A stretch of 64,000 nt of DNA from Bordetella parapertussis (GCA_945861275.1 CAMATZ010000035.1:1-64000), one strand, 5' to 3'; positions 26,160 through 35,407 are shown, counted from the first letter of the stretch. A program made the numbers and translations. The notes: generated by a model from the letters alone, not told the origin.

Positions 26160-27518
26160 TTACTTCAAGCGCGCGGCGAGTTGCGTGATACGCTCCTGCG
26201 CGCGCACATCATCAAAATTCGCGCGGCCCCTGGCGGACAGTAGTTGCACCGCCTTGCGGTAATACTCCAGCGCGAGTTTTTGCTGGCCCAGATGTTCGAG
26301 GCTCACCGCGAGGTTGTAGGCGTAATCCGGGTTGCGCGGCTCCAGATGATGCGCCTGAAAGTACGAGTGCTGCGCCTGCGCCCACAATGACTGATCCGCG
26401 TAGACGTTGCCAAGATTAAAATACAGCGACGGCGTAGGCTCGCGCGCCAGCAATTGCTTTAAGCGCGTTTCCGCCGCCTGCGGATCGGCGCGGCTGATCA
26501 GCGCCAGCAGCGCGGATTGCGCCAGCGCATTGCGTGGCTCAACCGCCAGTATGGTCATGAAATAGCGCTGCGCGTCCTCGGCGCGATTCTGGTGTTGCGC
26601 GATGGACGCCAACCCGAGCAGCGCATCCACGTTGGCGGGCTCGCTGCGTAACACCAGTTCGTAGAACCGTTGCGCGGTGTCGAAGGCGCCAATTTCGAGT
26701 GCTGCGTAAGCCGTGCTGACCATGCCGTTGATGCGTGCGACCTCGCTGTCGCCACGGCTAATCGCGATGCGCGCTTGCGTGGGGTCGGGTTGCGCCGCCG
26801 GCGTAGCGGATAGCGCCGCAGCCGGCGCGGGTTGTGGGCGCGGGGGCGGCACGCTGCCGGTAATTTCCCTGGCCGCAGCGGCTGCACCAGGCGCGGCGGG
26901 CGCGCCGCCAGGTTGGCCGGGCGCTGCGCTGCGCGCGACGGCGAGTGGCGCCGTGAGCGCGGTGTCGGCGGCTGGTGTGCCAGGCGCGCCTTGAGCGCCT
27001 GCTGTGGACAGGCCGGGAACCGGCGGCGGTAAAGCGGTTGCCGTCCCGGCCTCAAGCGCGGCGGCCGCTGGCGCAGGCGCAGGCGCCGCCACCAGTTGCG
27101 GGCGCGGTTGCGACTTTTGCAACAGTCCGGGATGGGCGATTTGCACATAGACGTAGCCGCCGTAGAGCAGCAGACTCAGTACGACAAGTCCGCCCATGAC
27201 ATAGACGGCATGCGCACGCATCCATACCGCAGCGCCGCCGGCGTCGCTCGGCTGCGCGCTCAACACCGTGGCTGCGTGTGCTTGAGCGCCGCTTAGCGCG
27301 CTGCTCTTAGCGGCGGGCGGTGCGACGGACGGCGGCGCAGCGGCGGCGCGATTGCCGCCCACAGGCAGGGGCACGCGCGAGGTGTCTTCATCGGGCTTGA
27401 TGCCGGGTTTGAGTTCGACGGCTTCCAGGGAGAGTTCGCGCGCGGCGGCGCGCGGCGACACCGTCGTCTTGTCCCGATCCTGCGCGGCCTTTTCCAGGGC
27501 CTTTATCAACAGGCTCAT
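26160..27518 (-). CDS. mshN: TPR protein MshN
   Basis: 452 residues. A short cytoplasmic N-terminus starting MSLLIKALEKAAQDRDKT (typical of MshN/GspB-like proteins) is followed by one membrane segment (VYVMGGLVVLSLLLYGGYVY) and a long Ala/Pro linker. Several TPR repeats fill about residues 270-450 (LLGLASIAQHQNRAEDAQRY, FNLGNVYADQSLW, YNLAVSLEHLGQ). It probably scaffolds the secretin in the periplasm. Confidence 0.85.
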   Translation of the reverse strand: MSLLIKALEKAAQDRDKTTVSPRAAARELSLEAVELKPGIKPDEDTSRVPLPVGGNRAAAAPPSVAPPAAKSSALSGAQAHAATVLSAQPSDAGGAAVWMRAHAVYVMGGLVVLSLLLYGGYVYVQIAHPGLLQKSQPRPQLVAAPAPAPAAAALEAGTATALPPPVPGLSTAGAQGAPGTPAADTALTAPLAVARSAAPGQPGGAPAAPGAAAAAREITGSVPPPRPQPAPAAALSATPAAQPDPTQARIAISRGDSEVARINGMVSTAYAALEIGAFDTAQRFYELVLRSEPANVDALLGLASIAQHQNRAEDAQRYFMTILAVEPRNALAQSALLALISRADPQAAETRLKQLLAREPTPSLYFNLGNVYADQSLWAQAQHSYFQAHHLEPRNPDYAYNLAVSLEHLGQQKLALEYYRKAVQLLSARGRANFDDVRAQERITQLAARLK

Positions 27519-27553
27519 CGGGTATCGCCGGTATCCGGTGCCGCTTTCACTGA

Positions 27554-29407
27554 CTATCGAGCCCGCAGTGATAACGCGGGTTCGGCCTGCGGCAGGTAAC
27601 GCTGGAAGAATTTCAACTCTTCGCTGTCGAGCGTAGGGTTGGTCACTACCGTGGTGCGCAGGAAGATCACCAGTTCGGTTTTGGTCGCGCTTTCGTTGCG
27701 AAAGCGAATTAAATCGCCTGCTGCGCCAATCCGATCAGCGCCGGGCAGTTGTTCGCTTTTGAACCTTACGTCATCCTGCATCAATCCGCCGAGTATCACC
27801 GTCTGTCCGCTGCCGACCTGTAACACAGACTCCATTTCGCGCACCTGAATTTCCGGCACAAGATTCTTGATCGCCACCAGGCTTGGATTGGGGTCGGTGA
27901 CGAAACGGCTCACGCGCGAGATGGTAGGACGGATGTTGAGAGAAACGCGTCCGTCGTCGGCAATTTGCGGGGTGACGCCCATCACCATGCCCACCGCAAC
28001 CGTTTTCGGTGTGGTGTTGGTGGTGCCAGCGGTCACCACTCCGGCTGATACGGTGGATGCTGTGGTAACCACTTCAAAATACACAATATTTTCGACCACT
28101 TTCAACAAGGCTGTCTGGTTGTTGAGCGTCATCAGTTTGGGGCTGGACAGTACCCGGGTGTTGCCAAACTCCTGCAACAGCCGCACCGTGAGGCCGATAT
28201 TGCCGACCCTCGAATTCGGATTGGTGTAGCCAACGGTGAGGGCGCTGCCGGCAGTAGCGCCTGCCGCCACCGCGGCTGCGCCAAACCCGCCGAGCAGCGC
28301 CTGGGTCAGCGTGAGGCCGCCGCTGATCGCGAGCCGGCTCCAGTCGATGCCGCCTTGGTAGGCTTCGGACAACTGCACCTCGACGATGGTCGCCTCGATC
28401 AACACCTGCCGCTGCACTGCGCTGGTGATGCTGTCCAGATGCTGCTGAATTAATTGATGCTGTTGTTCTGTTGCGAGCACCGTGACCGTGCCGCTGATGG
28501 GATTGACGATGACGTCCTTGCCGATGTCTGTTGAATGCAGGGTTGGCGGGGGTTTGGGGGTGGTGGCGGCTTGCTGCTTTGCCAGTTCGCTGGCGCCCGC
28601 TCCGGCACGCGATACCGCCTCCGTCATTTTTCGGGCTTCATCCCGTTCCTGGGCGAATTCAGCTTTTTGTTGTTCGGTGGCATAGACACGGCGGGTGGAG
28701 ATCAAAAGCGCCTGAATATTGTCTTTGAGTTGTTCCCAAAAATCGTTGTTTGACTTGCTCACCACTTCAGTTTTTGAACCGCTGCTGCTGCCCGCGGTGC
28801 CTGCGCCGCCTACTTCCCCCGTCACGTTGATGGTCGAAGTAACCGTACGCGACGCATTGACATAGTTCACGCGGTAGGTTTTTACATGCGGATTGTCGAC
28901 CGACACGATTATCGTGTTGCCCTCGAAGCGATAGCGCAGGTGGACCTGCTTGGCGATGCGCTCGAGGATGGCGGGCAGGGTTTCGTTGATCGCGTTGAGG
29001 CTGACCAGACCGGTGATGCCGGAATGGATGTCGATGTTCTGGCGGGTGTCGCGCGACAAGGCCAGCAGCAGTTCTTTTACCGGCACTTCGTTGACCACCA
29101 CGCTGTAGGTTTGTGGTTTCAACGCGGGCTGCGGCGGCGGCACGAAGGTGCTGAGGCGCACCGGTGGCGGGATATCGGCAGTGGTGGTGGCGTCTGCGGG
29201 CGCGGGTACGGTGATGTGGCCTTGCGACGGCGACACACTCGGCGCCCTGGGTACCGCACAACCGGCGGCGGCGAGGAAGACAGCAAGGGAGGCCGTCAGC
29301 GCGCCCGTCGCAGTGCGACGAGCGCGAGGGGCGAACACCGCCGCCACGGCTGCAAACCGTTGCGCGAGCGCTATCCCGGCGTACACCGAGGCCGGCGTTG
29401 CGTGCAT
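27554..29407 (-). CDS. mshL: MSHA-type secretin MshL
   Basis: Outer-membrane secretin, 617 residues from the ATG at 29407, which has a GAGGAGGA Shine-Dalgarno. The lipobox is FLAAAGC. An STN/N0 domain (YSVVVNEVPVKELLLALSRD) is followed by N-domains and a secretin core with VQRQVLIEATIVEVQLSEAY, RVLSSPKLMTLNNQTALLKV and GQTVILGGLMQDD. It forms the exit pore for the pilus or cargo. A longer reading to 29437 adds 10 residues and is less likely. Confidence 0.93.
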   Translation of the reverse strand: MHATPASVYAGIALAQRFAAVAAVFAPRARRTATGALTASLAVFLAAAGCAVPRAPSVSPSQGHITVPAPADATTTADIPPPVRLSTFVPPPQPALKPQTYSVVVNEVPVKELLLALSRDTRQNIDIHSGITGLVSLNAINETLPAILERIAKQVHLRYRFEGNTIIVSVDNPHVKTYRVNYVNASRTVTSTINVTGEVGGAGTAGSSSGSKTEVVSKSNNDFWEQLKDNIQALLISTRRVYATEQQKAEFAQERDEARKMTEAVSRAGAGASELAKQQAATTPKPPPTLHSTDIGKDVIVNPISGTVTVLATEQQHQLIQQHLDSITSAVQRQVLIEATIVEVQLSEAYQGGIDWSRLAISGGLTLTQALLGGFGAAAVAAGATAGSALTVGYTNPNSRVGNIGLTVRLLQEFGNTRVLSSPKLMTLNNQTALLKVVENIVYFEVVTTASTVSAGVVTAGTTNTTPKTVAVGMVMGVTPQIADDGRVSLNIRPTISRVSRFVTDPNPSLVAIKNLVPEIQVREMESVLQVGSGQTVILGGLMQDDVRFKSEQLPGADRIGAAGDLIRFRNESATKTELVIFLRTTVVTNPTLDSEELKFFQRYLPQAEPALSLRAR

Positions 29408-29441
29408 AGTTCCTCCTCTCGTGCGGGTGGCGATCACCGGA

Positions 29442-30914
29442 TCACCTTTTATCGGTGCGGATACTTCGCACGGTACGCGGCAAAGGCCGGTTCGATTTCA
29501 GTTGCGCTGGCAGCTCCACCATTTTTTTCTCCGCCGCAGCCCGGCTGTCGTAGGTGCCATAGAGCACCGCTAACACCTGAATCTGCGCGGCTTTCTGATC
29601 CGCAGTCTCCGCACTACGATACACATAAATGTCATTTATATCAATGGAATTCGTCAGAAATGTAAGATGGTTTCTAAGGTCTTGCTCGGAGGTGGTGGAG
29701 GCAATTTGCAGCGTCCAGGCGGTGTCGCCCTGGCGCGCCAGCCATTGCGCCGTTGCCGCCAGCCGCTGCGTAAGGATATCACCGCTGATTTTTTCCGTGG
29801 CCAGCGCTTTGGCCGCTGCGGGTGGGGTCACGGCCGCTGCGGGAGGCACAGGCGCAGCGGGAGGGGTAACGGCCGCCGCGGCAGGGAGTTCGATCGCGGG
29901 CGCTGGCGCCGGGTTCACAGGCGCCGCCGCTGCTGCAACGGGTGCAGACGCGCCGCGCGGATCAGGCAGGGGTGCGGCGGCTGGCGCGGGCAGCGGCACG
30001 CCCTGCTGCAAAAACCAGGCGTAGCCTGCCACGCCCAATGCCATACCGCCGAGTGCGGCCAGCACCCAGCCGTAGCGCAGTGCGGGGGTGGTGCGCGCCG
30101 CGATATGAGCGAATTCACTGTCGCGCAGCGCGGCTTCGATGTGGCGGGGCTTCAGGGTGTGGGTGTTCTCGGAAAAGGCGGCGAGCAGCGCCTTGTCCGC
30201 GATCAGATTGACGCGGCGGGTGAGGCCGCCGGAGGCGCGCGCGATCATCTTCACGATTTTGCCGGTGAACAAATCCGGTCCGTGGTAGCCCGCCGCGCGC
30301 AGGCGAAACATCAGATACTCGTGCACGTCGTTGGTGTTGAGCGGCGCCAGGGTAAAACTGTGGGTAATGCGCTCGCGCAACTGACGGATGTTCTGCTGGC
30401 GCAGGTTTTCATCGAGTTCGGGCTGACCGAAGAGCACGATTTGCAGCAGCTTGTCGCTGTGGGTTTCCAGATTGGAGAGCAGGCGAATTTCTTCGAGTGT
30501 GGCCAGCGGCATGCCCTGCGATTCTTCGACGAACATCACCACGCGTTTGCCTTCGGCGTGACGTTTGATCAGGTACTCCGGCAACGCCTGCATTACCTCG
30601 AGATGGGTGGCCCGGCGGCCGATATTCAGTTGCAGCTCAAACGCGATCGCGTGCAGGATTTCGTCGGGCGACACGCTGGGATTGGCGAGATACACGGTTT
30701 CCACGTTTTTCGGCAACCGCGTCATCAGCATATTACACAACATGGTTTTGCCGCTGCCCACTTCACCGCTGACTTTGATGATGCCTTCGCCATGCGTTAC
30801 CGCATAAATCAACGCTTCGAGGATGGGTCCGCGATTGCCCCCGCCAAAGAAAAAATCGGTGTTCGGGGTAATCCGAAACGGCGCCTGGGTGAGTCCGAAG
30901 TATTCGTAATACAT
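29442..30914 (-). CDS. mshM: MshM/ExeA-like AAA ATPase with SPOR-like C-terminus
   Basis: 490 residues. The N-terminus MYYEYFGLTQAPFRITPNTD and Walker A SGEVGSGKTM are typical of ExeA/GspA/MshM AAA proteins. One membrane segment (about residues 279-296) is followed by an Ala/Pro-rich periplasmic linker and a C-terminal domain. That domain, with AWTLQIAST, LAVLYGTYDSRAAAEKKM and LP, resembles SPOR. It is longer than the classical MshM ATPase. It probably opens or remodels peptidoglycan for secretin insertion. It is 6 bp behind the regulator gene. Confidence 0.88.
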   Translation of the reverse strand: MYYEYFGLTQAPFRITPNTDFFFGGGNRGPILEALIYAVTHGEGIIKVSGEVGSGKTMLCNMLMTRLPKNVETVYLANPSVSPDEILHAIAFELQLNIGRRATHLEVMQALPEYLIKRHAEGKRVVMFVEESQGMPLATLEEIRLLSNLETHSDKLLQIVLFGQPELDENLRQQNIRQLRERITHSFTLAPLNTNDVHEYLMFRLRAAGYHGPDLFTGKIVKMIARASGGLTRRVNLIADKALLAAFSENTHTLKPRHIEAALRDSEFAHIAARTTPALRYGWVLAALGGMALGVAGYAWFLQQGVPLPAPAAAPLPDPRGASAPVAAAAAPVNPAPAPAIELPAAAAVTPPAAPVPPAAAVTPPAAAKALATEKISGDILTQRLAATAQWLARQGDTAWTLQIASTTSEQDLRNHLTFLTNSIDINDIYVYRSAETADQKAAQIQVLAVLYGTYDSRAAAEKKMVELPAQLKSNRPLPRTVRSIRTDKR

Positions 30915-30920
30915 GGGTAA

Positions 30921-32390
30921 TTATTTTTCCGAATTATCCGTGCCTGCCAGCGCATAATTTTGCATCCGGCTGTAGAGCGTGGTGCGATTCACGCCGAGCA
31001 TTTTTGCCGCGCGCGCGAGGTTGCCGTGCGTGAGTTCCAGTGCGGCTTCGACATAGCCGCGTTCCCAGGCCGCCAGTGTTTCATCGAGATTAAAGCCGCG
31101 CGCGCCGCGCGTGCTTTGCAACTGACGCCGCGCACTGGTGGCGAGCGCGGCGGTGTCGGTGGGCAGGTGGGCGCCGGCTGTGGCGTCGAGCACGGCATCG
31201 GCGTCGAGTTCGGCGCGCAACTGCTGTTCATCCACGGTTTGCCCGGCGCACTTGGTGGCAAGGCGTATCACGATGTTGCGCAGCTCGCGCACATTGCCCG
31301 CAAAACCGTAGTCGGGCCACAGGGCTTGTGCGCGCGGGTCCAGCGTGAACGGTTGCAGTCCCGACTGCGCTGCGTAAAACGCGCGAAAATGGTCGAGCAG
31401 CAACAACCGGTCGTCGCCCAGATCGCGCAGTGCCGGCGCCTCGATAGTGAACACCGACAGCCGGTGATACAGATCGGCGCGAAAGCGGCCGGCGCGGATT
31501 TCCTGCTTGAGATCGCGATTGGTGGCAGCGACCACGCGGGCATTGGAAGTGCGGCTCTGCGTTTCACCGACGCGCTGGAACTCGCCATTTTCCAGCACAC
31601 GCAGGAGTTTTGCCTGCAAATCCAGCGGCAGCTCGCCGATTTCATCCAGGATCAGGGTCGAATCGTGCGCGTCCTCGAAATAGCCTGCACGCGCCGTATC
31701 GGCGCCGGTGAAGGCGCCTTTGGCATAACCAAACAGCGTGGGCTCTACCAGCGTGGGCGCAATCGCCGCGCAGTTCAGTGCATACACGTTTCGCGCGGCG
31801 CGCGCGCTGCTGTCGTGCAGTGCGCGCGCGACCAATTCCTTGCCGCTGCCCGACTCGCCATGCACCAGCACCGGAAACGGCGACGGCGCGAATTGCATGA
31901 TCTGGTGGCGCAGTTTTATCAGGGGCGCCGAGGTCCCCAGCAGCCGTACCGCGTCGGCGCTGGCGGTTTCGGCGGCGCTTACGCGCAGCGCCTGCAACAG
32001 CAGTTGCTTTAACCGCGGCGGATCGGCGGGTTTGGCCACGAACTCGATCGCGCCCAGGGCCCTGGCATGACGTGCGTTTGCCACGTCGTTCTGCCCCGAC
32101 AGCACCACGATCTTGATCCCGGGTGCGTAAGCGAGCAGTTCCGAAATCAAATGAAACCCTTCATCGGGACGATGCGGTGTGGGCGGCAGACCCAAATCCA
32201 CCAGCGCCAGCGCCGGCGGTTCGGCAAGCTGTCGCAGCACGCTGCGCGCCTGGCTGCGCGACTCAGCGACGCACACATTGAAATCGCGGCTCAACATAAA
32301 ATTCAGCGTATCCGCTATCAACGGATCATCGTCCACGATCAGCAGATCGGGTTTGCGCACGGGGTTGCTGAGGGTGGGCGGCGTATTCAT
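30921..32390 (-). CDS. Sigma-54-dependent response regulator (PrsR/NtrC type)
   Basis: 489 residues. The receiver domain has acidic DDD (20-22), phosphoacceptor Asp65 in LVDLGLPP and Lys120. The AAA+ domain has Walker A GESGSGKE (178-185) and the sigma-54-contacting loop GAFTGA (225-230). A C-terminal Fis-type helix-turn-helix (NLARAAKMLGVNRTTLYSRM) completes it. The long loop after DLGLPP resembles PEP-CTERM-box regulators of the PrsR type. It heads the MSHA-like operon, so it probably activates that operon with RpoN. No kinase is adjacent; the orphan kinase at 3605 is a candidate. Confidence 0.92.
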   Translation of the reverse strand: MNTPPTLSNPVRKPDLLIVDDDPLIADTLNFMLSRDFNVCVAESRSQARSVLRQLAEPPALALVDLGLPPTPHRPDEGFHLISELLAYAPGIKIVVLSGQNDVANARHARALGAIEFVAKPADPPRLKQLLLQALRVSAAETASADAVRLLGTSAPLIKLRHQIMQFAPSPFPVLVHGESGSGKELVARALHDSSARAARNVYALNCAAIAPTLVEPTLFGYAKGAFTGADTARAGYFEDAHDSTLILDEIGELPLDLQAKLLRVLENGEFQRVGETQSRTSNARVVAATNRDLKQEIRAGRFRADLYHRLSVFTIEAPALRDLGDDRLLLLDHFRAFYAAQSGLQPFTLDPRAQALWPDYGFAGNVRELRNIVIRLATKCAGQTVDEQQLRAELDADAVLDATAGAHLPTDTAALATSARRQLQSTRGARGFNLDETLAAWERGYVEAALELTHGNLARAAKMLGVNRTTLYSRMQNYALAGTDNSEK

Positions 32391-32455
32391 GGCTACACGC
32401 CAATTGTGCCAGATTTATCCTTTGAATAGGATGAGGCGTGAACGCAGTCAGCGCT

Positions 32456-33466
32456 TTATTCGGGCGCGATTTTGGCCAGCCGTACGAGTTCGCCCCAGCG
32501 TTTGATGTCGGCCTGCAGATCTTTCTGAAACTGGGCTGGCGGGTCAGCGACGGGTTGGTAGCCCGCGGCCAGAAAATAGTCGCGCAATTTCGGCACTTGC
32601 AGCGATTTTTGTATCGCGCTGTAAATTTGAGCGATAATTTTATCGGGGGTTTTCGCAGGCGCGAACCAGGCGTGCCAGCCGGTGTCCATCTGAAAGCCGC
32701 TAAGTCCGGCTTCGCCGATGGTCGGCACATCCGCCAGCGCCGCCAGCCGCTTGCCGCCGCTGTAAGCCAAAGGCCGCAACCGTTCGGTCTTGATATGCGG
32801 CATGGCGATCAACGGCGGCACCACCATCACCTGTGTTTCGCCGCCGAGCAGCGCAATCATCGCCGGCCCGGCGCCCTTGTAGGGCACGTGCAACATGTGG
32901 ATGCCGGCGCGCAGGTTGAACGCTTCCGCAATCAGGTGCAACACGTTGCCGACGCCCGGCGAACTGAAGCTGAGTTGCTGCTTTCTGGCGAGGGCGACCA
33001 ATTCAGTGACTGAACGCGCCGGCAGCGATGGATGGACGGCGAGCAGTGCGCCTTGTCCCACCAGCGGATTGGTGATCGGCGTAAAGTCGTGGATCGGATC
33101 GAAGGGCAACTTCTTGTGGGTGCTCGGGTTGATCGCGAAGGCAATCGAGATATGCATCAGGGTGTAGCCGTCAGGTGCTGCTTTCGCCACCAGATCGCTG
33201 CCGATAATGGCATTCGCCCCGCCGCGGTTATCGACGATCAGCGGCTGACCGAGAAAGCTTTCCATCTCTTTTGCCAGTGCTCTGGCGTTGGCGTCCGTCG
33301 CGCCACCGGGCGGGAACGGCATGATCAAGCGGATGGGGCGCTCAGGCCAGGCGTTAATTGCGCGTGCCGAAAGCGTCTGCGCTGTGGCGCCAGCCGCCAG
33401 CATCATGGCGCAGGACGTAAGCAAGGACATCACACACAGCAACCTGTTTCGAACGTTCATTGTCAC
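32456..33466 (-). CDS. Bug/TctC-family periplasmic solute-binding protein 1
   Basis: 336 residues. A signal peptide (LLCVMSLLTSCAMMLAAGATA) is followed by the Bug motifs WPERPIRLIMPFPPGGATDA, VDNRGGANAIIGSDLVAKAA and PYKGAGPAMIALLGGETQVM. The family binds carboxylates and other small ligands, often for TctAB transporters. No tctA/tctB is in the window. It lies 16 bp downstream of a second Bug gene on the same strand. The ligand is unknown. Confidence 0.9.
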   Translation of the reverse strand: MTMNVRNRLLCVMSLLTSCAMMLAAGATAQTLSARAINAWPERPIRLIMPFPPGGATDANARALAKEMESFLGQPLIVDNRGGANAIIGSDLVAKAAPDGYTLMHISIAFAINPSTHKKLPFDPIHDFTPITNPLVGQGALLAVHPSLPARSVTELVALARKQQLSFSSPGVGNVLHLIAEAFNLRAGIHMLHVPYKGAGPAMIALLGGETQVMVVPPLIAMPHIKTERLRPLAYSGGKRLAALADVPTIGEAGLSGFQMDTGWHAWFAPAKTPDKIIAQIYSAIQKSLQVPKLRDYFLAAGYQPVADPPAQFQKDLQADIKRWGELVRLAKIAPE

Positions 33467-33482
33467 GCCTCCCCGTAGCTGC

Positions 33483-34448
33483 TTAGTTGACGTCGCGCGG
33501 CATACGCGCGTCGATGGCGACCTTGGTCCACTTGGCGATCTCGGCCGGGATGATTTTGCGCATTTCGTCCGGCGTCTTGAGTTCGATCACCGCACCCATA
33601 GCGGTCAACTGTTTCTGCGTTTCGGTCAGGTCGAAGTAGCGCACAATCTCGTCATGCAGTTTCATCACAATGGGGCGCGGTGTGCCGGACGCCGTCGCAA
33701 TGGCATACCAGTTCGACGCATCGTAGCCCTTGACGCCGGCTTCATCGAGCGTCGGCAGGTCCGGCAGCAATTGCGCGCGCTTCAGGGTGCCCACCGCAAG
33801 GCCCTTCAACTTGCCCGAGCGCAGGTGCGGCAGCGCCGGCACGCTCACCGCAAAGGTTGCGTGGGCCTGCCCGCCGATGACGTCGATCATGGCGGGGAAG
33901 CCGCCCTTGTAGAGAACGATGTTGAAATCGTGCTTCGACAGGCTGGTGAATAGCGCCGACGCGAAGTACATGAAGCCACCCGAAGTCGACAGCACCAGTT
34001 CGCCGGGTTTGTTCCTGGCCACCGCCAGCAGATCCTTGACCGAGGTGACCGGCATCGATGGTCCGACGCTCAGCACCAGGAAGCTCGATCCGAGTTTGGC
34101 GATAAACTCCAGCGCCCGGAGCGTATCGTAAGGCAGCTTGCGCACTGCGGGGTTCATCACATAGGCCGAGGACACCAGCAGCAGGGTGTAACCGTCGGGT
34201 TTTGCTTTGACCGCGATTTCGGTGCCGATGATGCCGTCCGCGCCCGTGCGATTGTCCACGATCACGCTCTCGCCCCAGGTCTGACTCAGGTGGGTGCCCA
34301 CCATGCGCGCCAGAATATCGTTGGTGCCCCCGGGCGAGAACGGAACGATCAGGCGTATCGGTTTGGCAGGATAGGCCTGCGCCCGCACGGCAGCCGGCAG
34401 CACAACTAGCAGAGCTGCAATCAGCACACGCAAAAGTAACGTAAACAA
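33483..34448 (-). CDS. Bug/TctC-family periplasmic solute-binding protein 2
   Basis: 321 residues from a TTG at 34448, chosen because GGAGGA ends 4 nt upstream; another TTG at 34460 would overlap that Shine-Dalgarno. Signal peptide LLLRVLIAALLVVLPAAVRA, then YPAKPIRLIVPFSPGGTNDI, VDNRTGADGIIGTEIAVKAK and LYKGGFPAMIDVIGG. It forms a two-gene unit with the 32456 gene, without membrane transporter partners. The two paralogues are clearly diverged, so ligands may differ. Confidence 0.88.
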   Translation of the reverse strand: MFTLLLRVLIAALLVVLPAAVRAQAYPAKPIRLIVPFSPGGTNDILARMVGTHLSQTWGESVIVDNRTGADGIIGTEIAVKAKPDGYTLLLVSSAYVMNPAVRKLPYDTLRALEFIAKLGSSFLVLSVGPSMPVTSVKDLLAVARNKPGELVLSTSGGFMYFASALFTSLSKHDFNIVLYKGGFPAMIDVIGGQAHATFAVSVPALPHLRSGKLKGLAVGTLKRAQLLPDLPTLDEAGVKGYDASNWYAIATASGTPRPIVMKLHDEIVRYFDLTETQKQLTAMGAVIELKTPDEMRKIIPAEIAKWTKVAIDARMPRDVN

Positions 34449-34490
34449 GGGTTCCTCCAAATGGCGTTATATTAAGTAATTCAACCCCTT

Positions 34491-34587
34491 CACCGCAGAG
34501 GCGCAAAGGCGCAGAGGAAACGCAGAGAAAACTTTTGCCGGCATTACCTCTGCGTGCCGTTCTCTGCGTCTTTGCGCCTCTGCGGTG
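34491..34587. repeat. CACCGCAGAGGCGCAAAG inverted repeat, copy 2
   Basis: CACCGCAGAG (34491-34500) and CTCTGCGGTG (34578-34587) are perfect complements. Internal GGCGCAAAGGCGCAGAGG and CTTTGCGCC continue the pairing. It belongs to the same family as the repeats at 24269 and 38766 and lies between the ABC ATPase and the Bug gene. Confidence 0.8.
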
Positions 34588-34606
34588 AGGGTTTTTGGTT
34601 TGTAGT

Positions 34607-35344
34607 TTAGTTTGCCGCGAGCGCGTCCTGCGCCAGCAATGCCATAAACGCCTGCTCCATGGAGCCGGCATTTTGCGTGCGCATGAGTTCAGCCGGCGTG
34701 CCGGCGAAGCGCAGTTTGCCGCCGTCGATGACCGCGACGCGGCCGCACATTTCTTCGACATCGGAAAGCGCGTGTGAAGTAAAGAAAATGGTTTTGCCTT
34801 CTTCGTGCAGGGATTTCAGTTTGCGCTTGAGCAGGACGCGCGCGCGCGGGTCGAGTCCGCTGGTGGGTTCATCAAGGATGTAGAGATCTTTGCGCGACAG
34901 CACGCACGCGGCCAGCCCCAGTTTTTGATTCATGCCTTTGGAGTAGGCGCGCACCGGTTTGTCGAGGGCCTCCACTGCGAGATCGAGTTCCTGCAACACG
35001 GCGGTGGCGGTGTTTTCCTGGTACGTAGTGCGGTGCATTTTGGCCATGTATTGCAAAAAGTCGCGCCCGGTCAGGTAGTAGGGCGGGTTAAAGCGCTCCG
35101 GCAGATAGGCCAGCCGGGCGCGCGCTTTGGTGTGATGATGCGCTACACCGAAAATTTCGATACTGCCGCTGTCGGGCTCGCAAAAATCGAGCAGGCATTT
35201 AATCGCGGTGGTTTTGCCCGCCCCATTGGCGCCGACCAGCCCAAAGCATTCCCCGGCGTCAATTTGCAAGGTGACTGCACCGAGCGCATTCGCGCCTGCA
35301 TAGGCCTTGCACACACTTTGAAACCGCAATGCGGGAACGCTCAT
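34607..35344 (-). CDS. ABC transporter ATP-binding protein (orphan)
   Basis: 245 residues from the ATG at 35344 with a GGAGAGG Shine-Dalgarno. Walker A is GANGAGKTT, the signature is YSKGMNQKLGLA, Walker B is LYILDEPTSGLDP and the H-loop is FFTSHALSD. It is of the ABC-2 exporter/NatA type. No permease gene adjoins it; the only orphan ABC-2 permease in the window is at 5542-6309. It is divergent from mlaF. The long upstream extension to 35524 has no family similarity and was rejected. Confidence 0.88.
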   Translation of the reverse strand: MSVPALRFQSVCKAYAGANALGAVTLQIDAGECFGLVGANGAGKTTAIKCLLDFCEPDSGSIEIFGVAHHHTKARARLAYLPERFNPPYYLTGRDFLQYMAKMHRTTYQENTATAVLQELDLAVEALDKPVRAYSKGMNQKLGLAACVLSRKDLYILDEPTSGLDPRARVLLKRKLKSLHEEGKTIFFTSHALSDVEEMCGRVAVIDGGKLRFAGTPAELMRTQNAGSMEQAFMALLAQDALAAN

Positions 35345-35407
35345 GCAACCTCTCCGGTCAGTCCGGCGTGATTTTGGCACATCGGCGTGTGTCGGGTGAC
35401 GCTTGCA

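Noticed and set aside
29667-30920. 417-codon plus-strand ORF
   Set aside because: Antisense shadow of the mshM gene. It has no recognisable domain and low-complexity composition.
30960-32012. 350-codon plus-strand ORF
   Set aside because: Antisense shadow of the sigma-54 regulator, whose receiver, AAA+ and HTH motifs are unambiguous.
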